Assembly: GCF_005166025.1 (NCBI RefSeq)
Contig: NZ_CP028923.1
Span: forward strand, 1,057,501 to 1,121,500
Origin: Mangrovivirga cuniculi
GTDB lineage: Bacteria; Bacteroidota; Bacteroidia; Cytophagales; Cyclobacteriaceae
Direction of reading: 5' to 3'
DNA length: 64,000 bases
In this document: piece by piece, positions 1-9,036 of the stretch
How the letters are laid out: each line of letters begins with the position of its first letter
How positions within the stretch are numbered: the first letter of the stretch is position 1
Program-made: the position numbers and the translations under genes
Notes under the pieces: generated by a model
Databases searched by the model: none
What the model saw: the letters and a program-made list of their open reading frames with translations, nothing else
Told to the model about the DNA's origin: nothing

Positions 1-727
<727 letters not shown>

Positions 728-842
728 ATCTCCTAAGGATCCAGTCTTAATGTACTTATGATTATTTTAAATCTGAAGTTTACTTGTGTGTTTGATATGT
801 CAAAAGATATTGGTGTCAGTAAAAGAACTGACCAAGAGTTTA

Positions 843-950
843 TGGTGACTATAGCGAGGGGGATCACCTTTCCCCATTTCGAACAAAGAAGTTAAGCCCC
901 TCAGCGCTGATGGTACTGCAGTTAAATGTGGGAGAGTAGGTCATCGCCAT
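843..950 (+). rRNA. rrf: 5S ribosomal RNA
   Basis: Starts TGGTGACTATAGCG and ends GGTCATCGCCA, the two ends pairing as helix I. The internal CGAACA and GAAGTTAAGCCC segments of bacterial 5S are visible. It lies about 115 bases after 23S in the same direction and directly before an intrinsic terminator, so it is the last gene of the rRNA operon. Exact ends are uncertain by 1-3 bases. Confidence 0.95.
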
Positions 951-962
951 TTTATTATTTAG

Positions 963-995
963 AACCCTGACAACTAAAGTAGTCAGGGTTTTTTT
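963..995 (+). terminator. rRNA operon terminator
   Basis: Perfect 9-bp stem AACCCTGAC (963-971) with GTCAGGGTT (982-990), 10-base loop, followed by a T run. It follows 5S by about a dozen bases. Confidence 0.92.
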
Positions 996-1039
996 ATTAT
1001 AGTTCAAAGAAAGACCAGACCCTGACATTTATCGTCATG

Positions 1040-1060
1040 GGTCATCGCCATTTTATTATT
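1040..1060 (+). repeat. Duplicated 5S rRNA tail
   Basis: These 21 bases are identical to 939-959, which hold the last bases of 5S and its flank (GGTCATCGCCA plus TTTTATTATT). The copy lies 101 bases downstream, after the first terminator. A near-copy of the terminator stem (ACCCTGAC, about 1020) lies just before it. It is most simply a leftover of a second 5S/terminator unit lost by recombination; this is inference. Confidence 0.8.
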
Positions 1061-1063
1061 AAG

Positions 1064-1097
1064 GAGCCTTGTCTAAACAGATGAGGCTCTTTTTTTT
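1064..1097 (+). terminator. Second terminator after the 5S-tail copy
   Basis: Stem GAGCCT (1064-1069) with AGGCTC (1084-1089), 14-base loop, then eight T residues. It follows the duplicated 5S tail, as the first terminator follows the true 5S. Confidence 0.75.
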
Positions 1098-1110
1098 GCT
1101 CTATCCTACC

Positions 1111-1300
1111 AAGACGACTGATCTCCACTCTCGCTCTCACACCCACTCTCCAATCTACGCCCTCCGTTCTCCTACCTTTATTCACTCTCACACTGTTCTC
1201 CACTCTTCGTCCTCTGTTCTCCTTCCTTCTTCCGCTCTCACTCTGTTCTTCACTCTTTGTCCTCTGTTCTCCTTCCTTCTTTTATTCCTTCCTGTTTTCA
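1111..1300. repeat. 50-bp tandem polypyrimidine repeat
   Basis: The gap between the rRNA operon and the first gene (about 951-1373) holds this repeat. The plus strand is almost all C and T. Recurring cores CCTCCGTTCT (1161), CCTCTGTTCT (1211) and CCTCTGTTCT (1261) are spaced exactly 50 bases apart, with a partial degenerate unit before 1161. Copies 2 and 3 agree over at least 20 bases. It has no spacers and is not a CRISPR array. A 78-codon reading frame through it is low-complexity and not a gene. Confidence 0.85.
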
Positions 1301-1373
1301 AATAAATTTTTAATGCTTCCTTTCTTCTTAATAGAAATTTAGTTTTATTCTAAATTCTAACTAATAAACTATT

Positions 1374-2564
1374 ATGAGATTACTATTATTCATAGCCTTT
1401 TTGTCTTTAGTGTCATCCTGTAAACCCGGATCATCTGAGGAGAAGCAAACGAATTCTTCCGATATAGAATTTTCTGCAGATAAGTTTGCCAAGGATATAT
1501 TAATAATTGACACGCATATAGATTTACCATATAGGATATCAAATGAGTCTAAAGAAATAGATGTTTCTAAGGATTTTAATACCGGTCATTTTGATTACCC
1601 GAAAGCAATTAATGGGGGATTAAATGTTGCTTTTATGTCTATTTATACACCCCCCTCTCTTGATGGTAATGAGGCATTTCAAGCTGCAAATTCACTAATT
1701 AATCTTGTAGATAGCATTTCGGAAAAATTTCCTGGCAAATTTCAACTGATTTATGGCCCGGATGATATAGTTAATAAATTTGATAATGAAATTATTTATC
1801 TGCCTCTGGGAATGGAAAATGGTTCTCCGATTAACAATGATCTAGAGAACCTTGTGCATTTTTATAATAAAGGGATAAGATACATTACCCTTTGTCACTT
1901 TAAATCAAATGAAATTTGCGACAGTAGTACAGATGATATACAGCCTCATGGAGGGTTAAGTGAGTTCGGGTATAATGTAGTTAAAAAAATGAATCAGCTT
2001 GGCATTTTAGTAGATGTGAGTCATGTATCAGATGAAACGGTAGAAGATGTCCTTGAAATTACAAAAGATCCGGTTATTGCATCGCATTCAGGGTGCAGGC
2101 AGTTAACTCCTGGTTTTCCACGAAATCTTCCTGATCATCTGATAAAAAGAATAGGAGAGAATGATGGAGTTATAATGGTTAATTTTGGTTCTATGTTTCT
2201 GAACAGCAGTTCTGCAAGTAACGCCAATAAAATGTTATCTATTCTTAATGAAAGGTCAGTTGAAGTTGGTTCTGACGAAGGAAACAAACTAATGAAAGAA
2301 TTAGAGAAAGAATTACCTATTCAAAGTTCAGTGGATGATATTGTGGATCATATAGATCATATAGTTAAAATAGCCGGGATTGATCATGTTGGGTTCGGAT
2401 CTGATTTTGATGGTGTTTCTTATTTGCCTGAAGAAGTTAAAAATGTATCGGATTATCCGGTAATAATTGAAGCATTGAAAACCAGAGGATATTCTAATAC
2501 TGATATAGAGAAAATCTGTGGTAAAAATTTCCTAAGAGTATGGGAAAAAGTAGCTAATAAATAG
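1374..2564 (+). CDS. Membrane dipeptidase, peptidase family M19, lipoprotein
   Basis: Predicted zinc dipeptidase of the renal dipeptidase type, 396 aa, acting at the cell envelope. Residues 1-15 are a hydrophobic signal and Cys16 (SSC) is a lipobox. The family metal ligands are all visible in order: DTHID at 46-50, Glu148 in GMENG, His217 in DVSHVSD, His238 in SHSG and Asp344 in GSDFDG. Known members hydrolyse dipeptides and some act on beta-lactams or D-residues; the substrate here cannot be read from sequence. It stands alone on the plus strand, 45 bases before the YceI-like gene. The start is an ATG directly giving the signal peptide. Confidence 0.93.
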   Translation: MRLLLFIAFLSLVSSCKPGSSEEKQTNSSDIEFSADKFAKDILIIDTHIDLPYRISNESKEIDVSKDFNTGHFDYPKAINGGLNVAFMSIYTPPSLDGNEAFQAANSLINLVDSISEKFPGKFQLIYGPDDIVNKFDNEIIYLPLGMENGSPINNDLENLVHFYNKGIRYITLCHFKSNEICDSSTDDIQPHGGLSEFGYNVVKKMNQLGILVDVSHVSDETVEDVLEITKDPVIASHSGCRQLTPGFPRNLPDHLIKRIGENDGVIMVNFGSMFLNSSSASNANKMLSILNERSVEVGSDEGNKLMKELEKELPIQSSVDDIVDHIDHIVKIAGIDHVGFGSDFDGVSYLPEEVKNVSDYPVIIEALKTRGYSNTDIEKICGKNFLRVWEKVANK

Positions 2565-2608
2565 TGGAGTCTTTTTTATTGATTAAATTAATATAAACGC
2601 CTTCTCAA

Positions 2609-3301
2609 ATGTCAGAATTCAATTTGTTGTCTAGTTTATTTTACAGGATTATTTCTATTAAAAGTTTATTTGTTATTGTTTTTAGTCTTAATTCAATTGT
2701 CGGATTCAGTCAGGGCAGTAATGGGTCTGATGATTCCAGCTCAGCTCTTTTAGACATAAAACTTCTCAAAGACAGTAATCTTGGAATTTTCGTAGAAACA
2801 AATGTCAATAGTTTTGTTTGTGAGTTTAGTGATGAGGACACTTATAAAGGCACCCTGTTTAAGGGCACAATGGAAAATAGTGATGAAGTCGAAGTATTAT
2901 TTAAAAAAGGGGGAATAAAGCTCCCTGTTAATAAGTTTGACTGTGGTAAAAATATGATGAATAATGACTTCAGAGAATTATTGAAGTCTGATAAGTATCC
3001 CAATATTAAATTAGAATTTATAAAGGCTTTTTGGTATGACCAGGATAACCTAAATTCCAAAACTGATCGTAATAAAGAAATAGGTTATTTTATCATTAAC
3101 CTCACAGTAGCTGGTAAAACACAAAAGGAAAAAGTTCCCATTTATACAACCGAAACTCAAGCAGGCCAGTTGAAATGTACGGGTAGAGTAAGAATAAATA
3201 TGAAGGAATTTGGACTGAAACCACCGGTCAAGTTTTTAGGGACAGTTAAAGTAAAGGAACATATAGAAGTTCGATTTAACCTTCACTTTATCAGATTGTA
3301 A
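2609..3301 (+). CDS. YceI-like secreted protein
   Basis: A 230-aa exported protein of the YceI superfamily, beta-barrel folds that in characterised members bind a polyisoprenoid chain in the periplasm. Residues about 12-35 form a signal peptide ending VGFSQG. YceI-like features are the ordered beta strands, SDKYPNIKLEFI in mid-protein and a C-terminal half of alternating strands (GKTQKEKVPIY, KVKEHIEVRFNL). Length fits the family. It probably shares a transcript with the dipeptidase upstream, although the link has no obvious functional meaning. The ligand is unknown. Confidence 0.75.
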   Translation: MSEFNLLSSLFYRIISIKSLFVIVFSLNSIVGFSQGSNGSDDSSSALLDIKLLKDSNLGIFVETNVNSFVCEFSDEDTYKGTLFKGTMENSDEVEVLFKKGGIKLPVNKFDCGKNMMNNDFRELLKSDKYPNIKLEFIKAFWYDQDNLNSKTDRNKEIGYFIINLTVAGKTQKEKVPIYTTETQAGQLKCTGRVRINMKEFGLKPPVKFLGTVKVKEHIEVRFNLHFIRL

Positions 3302-3435
3302 AAACCGTAACTGATTATCTTTTTCTCCGGAAATCTTCCTTTTTAAATTTTATGATAATAAATCTTTATTGTTAATTGACTTTTGAATAATAAAAGGTTT
3401 ATTTCGTGTCTGATTTTTTTAAGGAGTATCAAACT

Positions 3436-3966
3436 ATGAAGAATTTTTTAAGAGTAAGTCCTTTAACAGGATTATTATTCCTATTGCTGATTTTTACCAG
3501 CTGTACTGAGGAAAATATAATTGTTCAAGAGCAACCGCAATCTGAAAGCCCTTTAGTAGGAGAATGGAAAGTTACCTCAATTGTCTATAATGAATATCAG
3601 GCAACTTATGAGAATGAGGAATTATTGTATGATTTCGAATTCTCAGGATATGCTTATGATCTTGATTATAATTTGAAATTAAATGCAGACGCAACCTATG
3701 AAAGTTGGGGCATTTATAGCTGGGCATCTTCTAATGACTTTGGAACTAGCTATCAGGAAAATATTGAATTTGAACTGGTTGGCAAATGGTTACACGAGAA
3801 TGATCGTTTTACTATGTCAAATGCAGATGTAGTTACCGTTTATGATGTTATTGAATTAACTGAGACTGAATTATTTTTAAAGGTGGAGCAAACCAGGAAA
3901 GGTGCTTCGGAAGGAGTGACAAGAGAAGTTCATTCTGTTAATGAGATGACATTGGTTAGGAATTAA
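3436..3966 (+). CDS. Lipocalin-like lipoprotein, copy 1 of 3
   Basis: A 176-aa outer-envelope lipoprotein. I chose ATG 3436 rather than an in-frame GTG at 3406 because it starts the signal peptide (MKNFLRVS...) and has AAGGAG nine bases upstream. Cys23 in FTSC is the lipobox cysteine. The mature protein opens with SPLVGEWKVTSI, the G-x-W signature of lipocalin-like domains, then alternating strands typical of a small beta barrel. It is the first of three tandem paralogues. The ligand is unknown; such proteins are very common in Bacteroidota. Confidence 0.8.
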   Translation: MKNFLRVSPLTGLLFLLLIFTSCTEENIIVQEQPQSESPLVGEWKVTSIVYNEYQATYENEELLYDFEFSGYAYDLDYNLKLNADATYESWGIYSWASSNDFGTSYQENIEFELVGKWLHENDRFTMSNADVVTVYDVIELTETELFLKVEQTRKGASEGVTREVHSVNEMTLVRN

Positions 3967-3982
3967 TTTATAAAGAGAGACA

Positions 3983-4504
3983 ATGAAATTTATAAATAAG
4001 ACGCTTTTAAGTCTAATAGCAATAGTTATTATTACATCCTGTAAACAGGAAGAAATTATAACTTATCCGAGTTCTGATGAACCATTAGTTGGTCAGTGGA
4101 AGGTTACGGAAATGAATTCATTAAATACAGTTGAAATTTATTACCAGGGAGTTTTTCAAAATGGCCAGGTAGTGAATGGAGAGGGGATTAATTTAGAATA
4201 TTATTTCGATATCGAAGAAAATCCGAATGATTTAATTACTTCAGGGAGTTATGGAATGCAATATTCTGATAACATTGATCAATATACTATCCAGGGGATC
4301 AGTATATTCAGTTCATCTCAATGGGAGCATGTTGGTGACTCTTTGATCTTTCGCTCTGGAAGCGAACGAAAGGCATTATTCATTGAAGAATTAAATGGAA
4401 ATACCATGAAATTATTTGGAGAGGAAAATCTCTACACTAATACTTTTGGTTATGACTTTTATGAAAATGCTAAGGTCAATTACACGTTCATTAAAATTAA
4501 ATAA
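3983..4504 (+). CDS. Lipocalin-like lipoprotein, copy 2 of 3
   Basis: A 173-aa paralogue of the previous gene, 16 bases after its stop and so in the same operon. Signal peptide MKFINKTLLSLIAIVI, then TSC with Cys20 as the lipid-modified residue. The mature domain starts DEPLVGQWKVTEM, matching the SPLVGEWKVTSI of copy 1, and ends in a strand-rich tail. Outside the G-x-W opening the three copies have diverged strongly, suggesting an old duplication with different ligands or partners. No catalytic residues can be recognised. Confidence 0.78.
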   Translation: MKFINKTLLSLIAIVIITSCKQEEIITYPSSDEPLVGQWKVTEMNSLNTVEIYYQGVFQNGQVVNGEGINLEYYFDIEENPNDLITSGSYGMQYSDNIDQYTIQGISIFSSSQWEHVGDSLIFRSGSERKALFIEELNGNTMKLFGEENLYTNTFGYDFYENAKVNYTFIKIK

Positions 4505-4511
4505 TCTTAAC

Positions 4512-5036
4512 ATGAAAAAATATATTTTACTTTTTGCTGTATTAATGGCTTTCATTTCATGTGAGAGTACAGAAGTCGTTGAAGACACAGAATTCAAGAT
4601 TGTTGGTGATTGGAAATTGACAGATTTCAATTATGAAATGACCCAGATAAACATACGTGATGTATTTGGGGAGATCAGACATGATACTTCCATGGCTTTT
4701 ATTGAAGTTTTTGATGATAGTCTTATAGCTGAATTTAAGTATAATCCACAATTCTTAGTAGAATCCGGTGATGCTTCGTATGTTTATACCCGAATATATT
4801 CTGATGGAGATATAACAAAAGATACGGTACATTACGAAAATATAATGGCTGGCGGAGAATGGAATTATGTAAATAATGAACTCCATTTGTGGATAGATGA
4901 TGATGTGAGGATTGGTACTGTCAGTTTTAGTGGTGATAAAATGTTTATTGATGTTGATATGGAAAGTAGTACTGATATAGATGGTGACTATGAGTACAAA
5001 AGGGAAATTCTTCAATTGGAATATCAGGAACTATAA
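4512..5036 (+). CDS. Lipocalin-like lipoprotein, copy 3 of 3
   Basis: A 174-aa lipoprotein, 7 bases after copy 2. The frame is open further upstream (from 4416, inside copy 2), but ATG 4512 begins a clean signal peptide, MKKYILLFAVLMAFISC, with Cys17 as lipobox. The mature domain carries FKIVGDWKLTDF, equivalent to VGEWKVT and VGQWKVT in the neighbours. The rest is rich in aspartate and beta strands. A strong terminator follows, so this ends the operon. Function unknown. Confidence 0.78.
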   Translation: MKKYILLFAVLMAFISCESTEVVEDTEFKIVGDWKLTDFNYEMTQINIRDVFGEIRHDTSMAFIEVFDDSLIAEFKYNPQFLVESGDASYVYTRIYSDGDITKDTVHYENIMAGGEWNYVNNELHLWIDDDVRIGTVSFSGDKMFIDVDMESSTDIDGDYEYKREILQLEYQEL

Positions 5037-5058
5037 AAACATAAAAATTTAACTAATC

Positions 5059-5090
5059 AAAAGGCCTGAAATTGATTTCAGGCCTTTTTT
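5059..5090 (+). terminator. Terminator of the lipoprotein operon
   Basis: Long perfect inverted repeat AAAAGGCCTGAAAT (5059-5072) and ATTTCAGGCCTTTT (5075-5088), with T residues at the 3' end, 22 bases after the stop of the third lipoprotein gene. The reverse strand also has a T run, so it may work in both directions. Confidence 0.9.
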
Positions 5091-5257
5091 ATTTAACATG
5101 TGATGTGAAAAATCTCAGTTTTATTTACCTGCAAAAGTTGATTTCGAATAATGTTGTTTTTAATCCCAGGATATATTAACTAAAATGAAAGTCTGGTAAA
5201 AAATATTCGATCTTTTTATATCTTGTTGTTGATAACCAAAGGGATTTTAGATATAGT

Positions 5258-5989
5258 TTGTTTAAGGATTTTAGCATAATATTTCTAATACTGGCTTTTA
5301 TAGCTGAAGTGATTGGTACTATCGGAGGCTTTGGTTCATCGGTATTTTTTGTGCCTATTGGAAATTTTTACTTTGATTTTTACACTGTGTTGGGTCTTAC
5401 AGCAGTATTTCATTTATCGAGCAACCTATCGAAGATCGCACTTTTTAGAAAGGGCTTAAATAGACAACTACTGATTTACTTAGGTATTCCATCTGTATTA
5501 TTCGTTATAATTGGAGGGGTTTTATCCGATAAATTGGATACTACGATTTTAAAAATTTTATTAGCGGTCTTTCTTATCTCTCTTTCCACTTTATTTTTAG
5601 TTAAAAAGGAATTAAAAATTGAACCTACTAAAAAATCTTCTATTGCCGGAGGTGCCATTTCAGGTTTCACTGCTGGATTAGTTGGTACAGGGGGAGCGAT
5701 AAGAGGCATTACTATGAATGCATTTAATTTAAAAAAAGACGTGTTCATAGCAACCTCTACAATGATCGATCTAATGATTGATAGTACAAGAACGATAGTC
5801 TACTATAATAATGGATATATTAAAAAAGAAATATGGATTTATATTCCTTTTTTATTTGTAATAGGCTTTGCAGGAACTCACTTAGGGAAATATTTGTTAA
5901 AATTCATTCCCCAGGAAAGGTTTAAAGTTATTTCTTTAGGGTTAATTCTTTTAATCGGGATAGTAACTGGATTAAAAATAGTTCTATGA
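5258..5989 (+). CDS. TauE/SafE family (DUF81) membrane permease
   Basis: A 243-aa inner-membrane protein with about eight hydrophobic segments and the two-fold repeat of the TauE/SafE family. The paired glycine-rich motifs are GTIGGFGSS near residue 21 and GLVGTGGAIRG near residue 140. Family members export sulfite, sulfoacetate or other small organic anions; the substrate here is unknown. No ATG exists in the frame before the first membrane segment. The reading frame opens after a stop at 5186-5188 and the only usual start codon is TTG 5258, so the N-terminus is uncertain. It stands alone between two terminators. Confidence 0.82.
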   Translation: MFKDFSIIFLILAFIAEVIGTIGGFGSSVFFVPIGNFYFDFYTVLGLTAVFHLSSNLSKIALFRKGLNRQLLIYLGIPSVLFVIIGGVLSDKLDTTILKILLAVFLISLSTLFLVKKELKIEPTKKSSIAGGAISGFTAGLVGTGGAIRGITMNAFNLKKDVFIATSTMIDLMIDSTRTIVYYNNGYIKKEIWIYIPFLFVIGFAGTHLGKYLLKFIPQERFKVISLGLILLIGIVTGLKIVL

Positions 5990-6043
5990 CTATTTACCAA
6001 CTGATTATTAATTAACTCATTGTTGTGGAATGCAATAGATATT

Positions 6044-6074
6044 AAAAAAGGTCCGAGTTTAAACTACCCGAACC
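6044..6074 (-). terminator. Terminator after the coiled-coil gene (minus strand)
   Basis: Read on the minus strand, GGTTCGGGT pairs with ACTCGGACC (two G-T wobbles) over 6074-6050, followed by a T run at 6049-6044. It lies about 75 bases after the stop of the minus-strand gene at 6149. It may also lie in the trailer of the convergent permease gene. Confidence 0.6.
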
Positions 6075-6148
6075 TCACTTACACAGTTTTTTAGATACTA
6101 CCCTAAGATGATAGCCAAACCTTCTATTAATTTTTAATTATATGAACA

Positions 6149-6682
6149 TTAATTTTTCAATACGTCCTTATTAGTTTTTCTTATTTCTTTAATAGTCTCT
6201 TCAGTTTGTTTGATCTTTTCACTTGAAGTTTCACTATCGTCTGAAGATTCTTTTAAAACTTTTTTTCTTTCTTCAAGCTTTTCTTTTAAGGATCTTATTT
6301 TTTGGTCGACAGTTTTAATTTCTTCTTCTTTTTCTTCGTATTCACGATCAGAAATTTCTCTGCTACGTCTTTTCCTTTCAAGAATTTCTTTAGCTTCTTT
6401 TATATTATCTTCAGTTTCTTCTATTTCTCTTTCAGCCTCATCAATTTCTTTTAAGGCTTTCGCTCTCGCTTCTGCTGCACGTTGTTGTCCAAATTCCCTG
6501 CCGCTTAGATCTCCTTTATTTTTACCGTAAGCATTACCTTTATTAGATTTCTCTTTTTTGTCCTGTTTGTCCTGCTTTTCAGTTTTATCTTTTCCTTTTT
6601 TATTCGACTTCCCCTGGGCCAATCCATCAGAAACTGACAGGGCAGTAATTAATAATAGAAATACAAGTATTTTCTTTCTCAT
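6149..6682 (-). CDS. Secreted Lys/Glu-rich coiled-coil protein, unknown function
   Basis: A 177-aa protein with a clear signal peptide (MRKKILVFLLLITALSVSDG, cut near LAQG). The mature part begins with a very basic stretch of K, N and G residues (about 25-60), then a long amphipathic helix rich in E, K and R (about 65-175) that reads as a continuous coiled coil. No enzyme motif is present. It lies 4 bases after a small acidic lipoprotein gene in the same direction and is cotranscribed with it. I do not recognise the family. Low complexity makes distant matches unreliable. A periplasmic structural or adaptor role is only a guess. Confidence 0.7.
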   Translation of the reverse strand: MRKKILVFLLLITALSVSDGLAQGKSNKKGKDKTEKQDKQDKKEKSNKGNAYGKNKGDLSGREFGQQRAAEARAKALKEIDEAEREIEETEDNIKEAKEILERKRRSREISDREYEEKEEEIKTVDQKIRSLKEKLEERKKVLKESSDDSETSSEKIKQTEETIKEIRKTNKDVLKN

Positions 6683-6686
6683 GATA

Positions 6687-6923
6687 TTAGTTATTTAAAT
6701 CTTCTAAAATTTCGCTCGATTTTTGTTTAAGATCCGTTGCTTCCTCAGAAATTTGAGTGGCTACCGAATCGATCTCATTAATTTCTGTTATCGAGTCCTG
6801 ATCGATCGCTACAGGCTCTTCTGCTTTTACAGAATCCTCTGAGCCTTCTTCAGATTCAGTAATCGTGTTACAAGCAAAGACTAAACTCAAAAATAAAGCA
6901 CTTAAAAAAATATTCTTTTTCAT
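6687..6923 (-). CDS. Small acidic lipoprotein, unknown function
   Basis: A 78-aa protein. MKKNIFLSALFLSLVFAC is a lipoprotein signal with Cys18. The mature 60 residues are strongly acidic (ESEEGSEDS, EINEID) and end in a predicted short helix (EEATDLKQKSSEILEDLNN). It is the first gene of a two-gene minus-strand operon with the basic coiled-coil protein at 6149. The opposite charges suggest the two could bind each other at the outer membrane; that is inference. No family recognised. Confidence 0.68.
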   Translation of the reverse strand: MKKNIFLSALFLSLVFACNTITESEEGSEDSVKAEEPVAIDQDSITEINEIDSVATQISEEATDLKQKSSEILEDLNN

Positions 6924-7044
6924 AAAGCTATGTTTTTATTTCAAGGTGTAAACATTTAATTTAAATTGCAAAAAGGTGTTATTTCACTTTGGTTTTATAA
7001 TGTAAGATTTAATTACATAGAGCTAAATATCGCGAATCGAATAT

Positions 7045-9026
7045 ATGCAATTTTTATATCCTGCAGTCTTATGGTTTTTATTTGCCTTATCAATACCGGT
7101 GATAATTCACCTGTTTTCATTCAGGAGAGCTAAAAGATTAAAATTCAGTAGTTTAAAAAATTTAAAGCTTGTTAAAAATCATTCAGACACTAAAAATAAC
7201 CTGAAGAAAATTTTAATTCTCATATCAAGGATTCTTTTCTTACTACTTTTGGTTATATGTTTCGCAGGACCATATATCCCATCAGAAACTGATAAAAAGA
7301 AAGGTGAAAGTGTCGTAATATTTGTAGATAATTCACCTTCGATGACAGTTGAAAGTGAAGATGGTATTCCCTTGATTGACAAAGCTGTAGGAATTGGTAA
7401 CGAGATTGTTCAAAAATATGACCCTAACACTGAGTTTTATATTGTAACCTCCGACCATCCGTTTAACAGGTACAATAATCTTGGAAAGGAAGCGGCATTA
7501 GAATTTTTATCTTCTATACAGGTAGCAGCGAAAAGCGAAAAAATTTCTTCGCTTGTTGATTCCTTTGGTGACCCTGAGATTGGAGAATCAGATATTTATC
7601 TTATTTCTGATTTTCAGAATCAATTTTTGATACACAAGTGGAGGTTGATAATCAGAATTTTATTTTCATACCCTTGCAATATGGTCCAGTTGCCAATATT
7701 TCTATTGATAGTTTATATCTTACCGAACCTGTTTCGGGCATTGCTGATGAGATTAAGATGAATGTTGATATAACGAATTATGGAGATGAAAGTAAAGAGA
7801 ATATTCCTGTAAGAGTTGAACTAAATGGTAGTCAGGTTGGTGTTACAGAAATTAACCTCAGTGCTAAGACAACTGAGACAATTACTTTTGACATTAAAAC
7901 CAAATTATTGGATATTAATAAGGGTCGGATCGTAGTTGAGGATCTCCCTGTCAGTTTCGATAATGAGTTTTTCTGGTCTTTAAATAAATTATCTACAGTT
8001 AGTGTCAGTGTAATTTCTGAATATAAGAAATCCGTATTTGACGCTTTATTTGATGATAATCAGCTGTTTAATTACAATTATTATTCGTTTGGAAATATTG
8101 ATTATCAGAATATAAATTATTCAGACTTACTGATTGTTAATGGATTAACTGAAATATCTACTTCTCTATTATCATCCATACGTTCGAGGTTATCAGATGG
8201 AGGCTTTGTACTGGTTATTGGAGGAGAATCCACCGGCGTGTCATCACAAGTAAGGCAATTTTTATCGCAATATGGGTTCACAGAGGTAAATATTAATGAA
8301 AAAGTATTGGTTGAAAAGCGCTCATTTGATAATCCTTTTATGGAAGGGGTCTTTGAAAATATTCCTAAAAACCTGGATGTACCATGGGTAAAACCTAAAT
8401 TGAGATGGAGACCTGCTGAACCGGTAATAACTTTAAATAATGGAATGACATTATTCGGAAGAGCCGAAATCCAAAAACCATTATATTTTTTGAGCACATC
8501 TCTTGAAGATTCAATAACCAATATTCATAATCACGGATTATTTCTTCCTATGTTATATAAAACAGCATTTTATAGTAGTAATGCAATGCAGAATCTTTAT
8601 TACAAAATTGAAGAAACAGATGAAGGAATATCTTTTGACTGGCAAACTGAAAGGGATGATATTATAAAATTATCCAATGACGAAAATGTTATAATTCCGG
8701 AAGTGAGATATAGTGCAAAATCTGTCTCGATCTTTCTTCCACTGGAAGCCGAGATTGGTCCAGGTCATTATAAGGTGATCTCTGGAGAAGATATTATCAG
8801 AGTATTAGCATTAAACCTGGGAGGGGACGAAAGCAATCTTGAACAGATAACTTCAGATTCATTAAAAGTTTTCTATCCCGATCAGGAGATTCTGACAGAT
8901 CCGGACATGGCTAAAGTCAGAGCAACAATTGATCGAATGGATTATGGTCAGGATATCTGGCAGTGGTTTTTAATAGGATCTTTAATATTTTTGCTTATTG
9001 AAATCATATTAATAAGAATGATTTAA
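7045..9026 (+). pseudogene. BatA-like VWA membrane protein, broken by one frameshift
   Basis: The N-terminal part (7045 to about 7630) is a BatA/aerotolerance-type membrane domain: MQFLYPAVLWFLFALSIPV, a second membrane segment near 55-80, then a VWA-like domain with the metal-site motif DNSPS. The rest continues in another frame to 9026, with beta-rich segments and a final membrane helix (WFLIGSLIFLLIEIIL). The break is at the T5 run 7624-7628: one more T gives SDFQNQFFDTQVEVDNQ and a single product of about 660 aa. The second part has no start of its own. It is the first gene before the dihydroorotase homologue, 10 bases apart. Probably a sequencing error in an intact gene. Confidence 0.82.
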
Positions 9027-9036
9027 ATTTACCTGC

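Noticed and set aside
1111-1300. CRISPR-like repeat array
   Set aside because: Units are contiguous and degenerate, without unique spacers.
1069-1305. 78-codon ORF over the polypyrimidine repeat
   Set aside because: Low complexity (S, T, L, H rich) and made by a tandem repeat; no start context and no family.
4416-4512. Longer start for the third lipoprotein, inside the second gene
   Set aside because: The ATG at 4512 gives a clear signal peptide and lipobox; the upstream part does not fit.
6210-6530. 106-codon ORF antisense to the coiled-coil gene
   Set aside because: Serine-rich low-complexity mirror of a Lys/Glu-rich coding strand.
7624-7628. Programmed ribosomal frameshift in the BatA-like gene
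   Set aside because: No slippery heptamer plus downstream structure was recognised, and other genes have the same kind of single-base loss.
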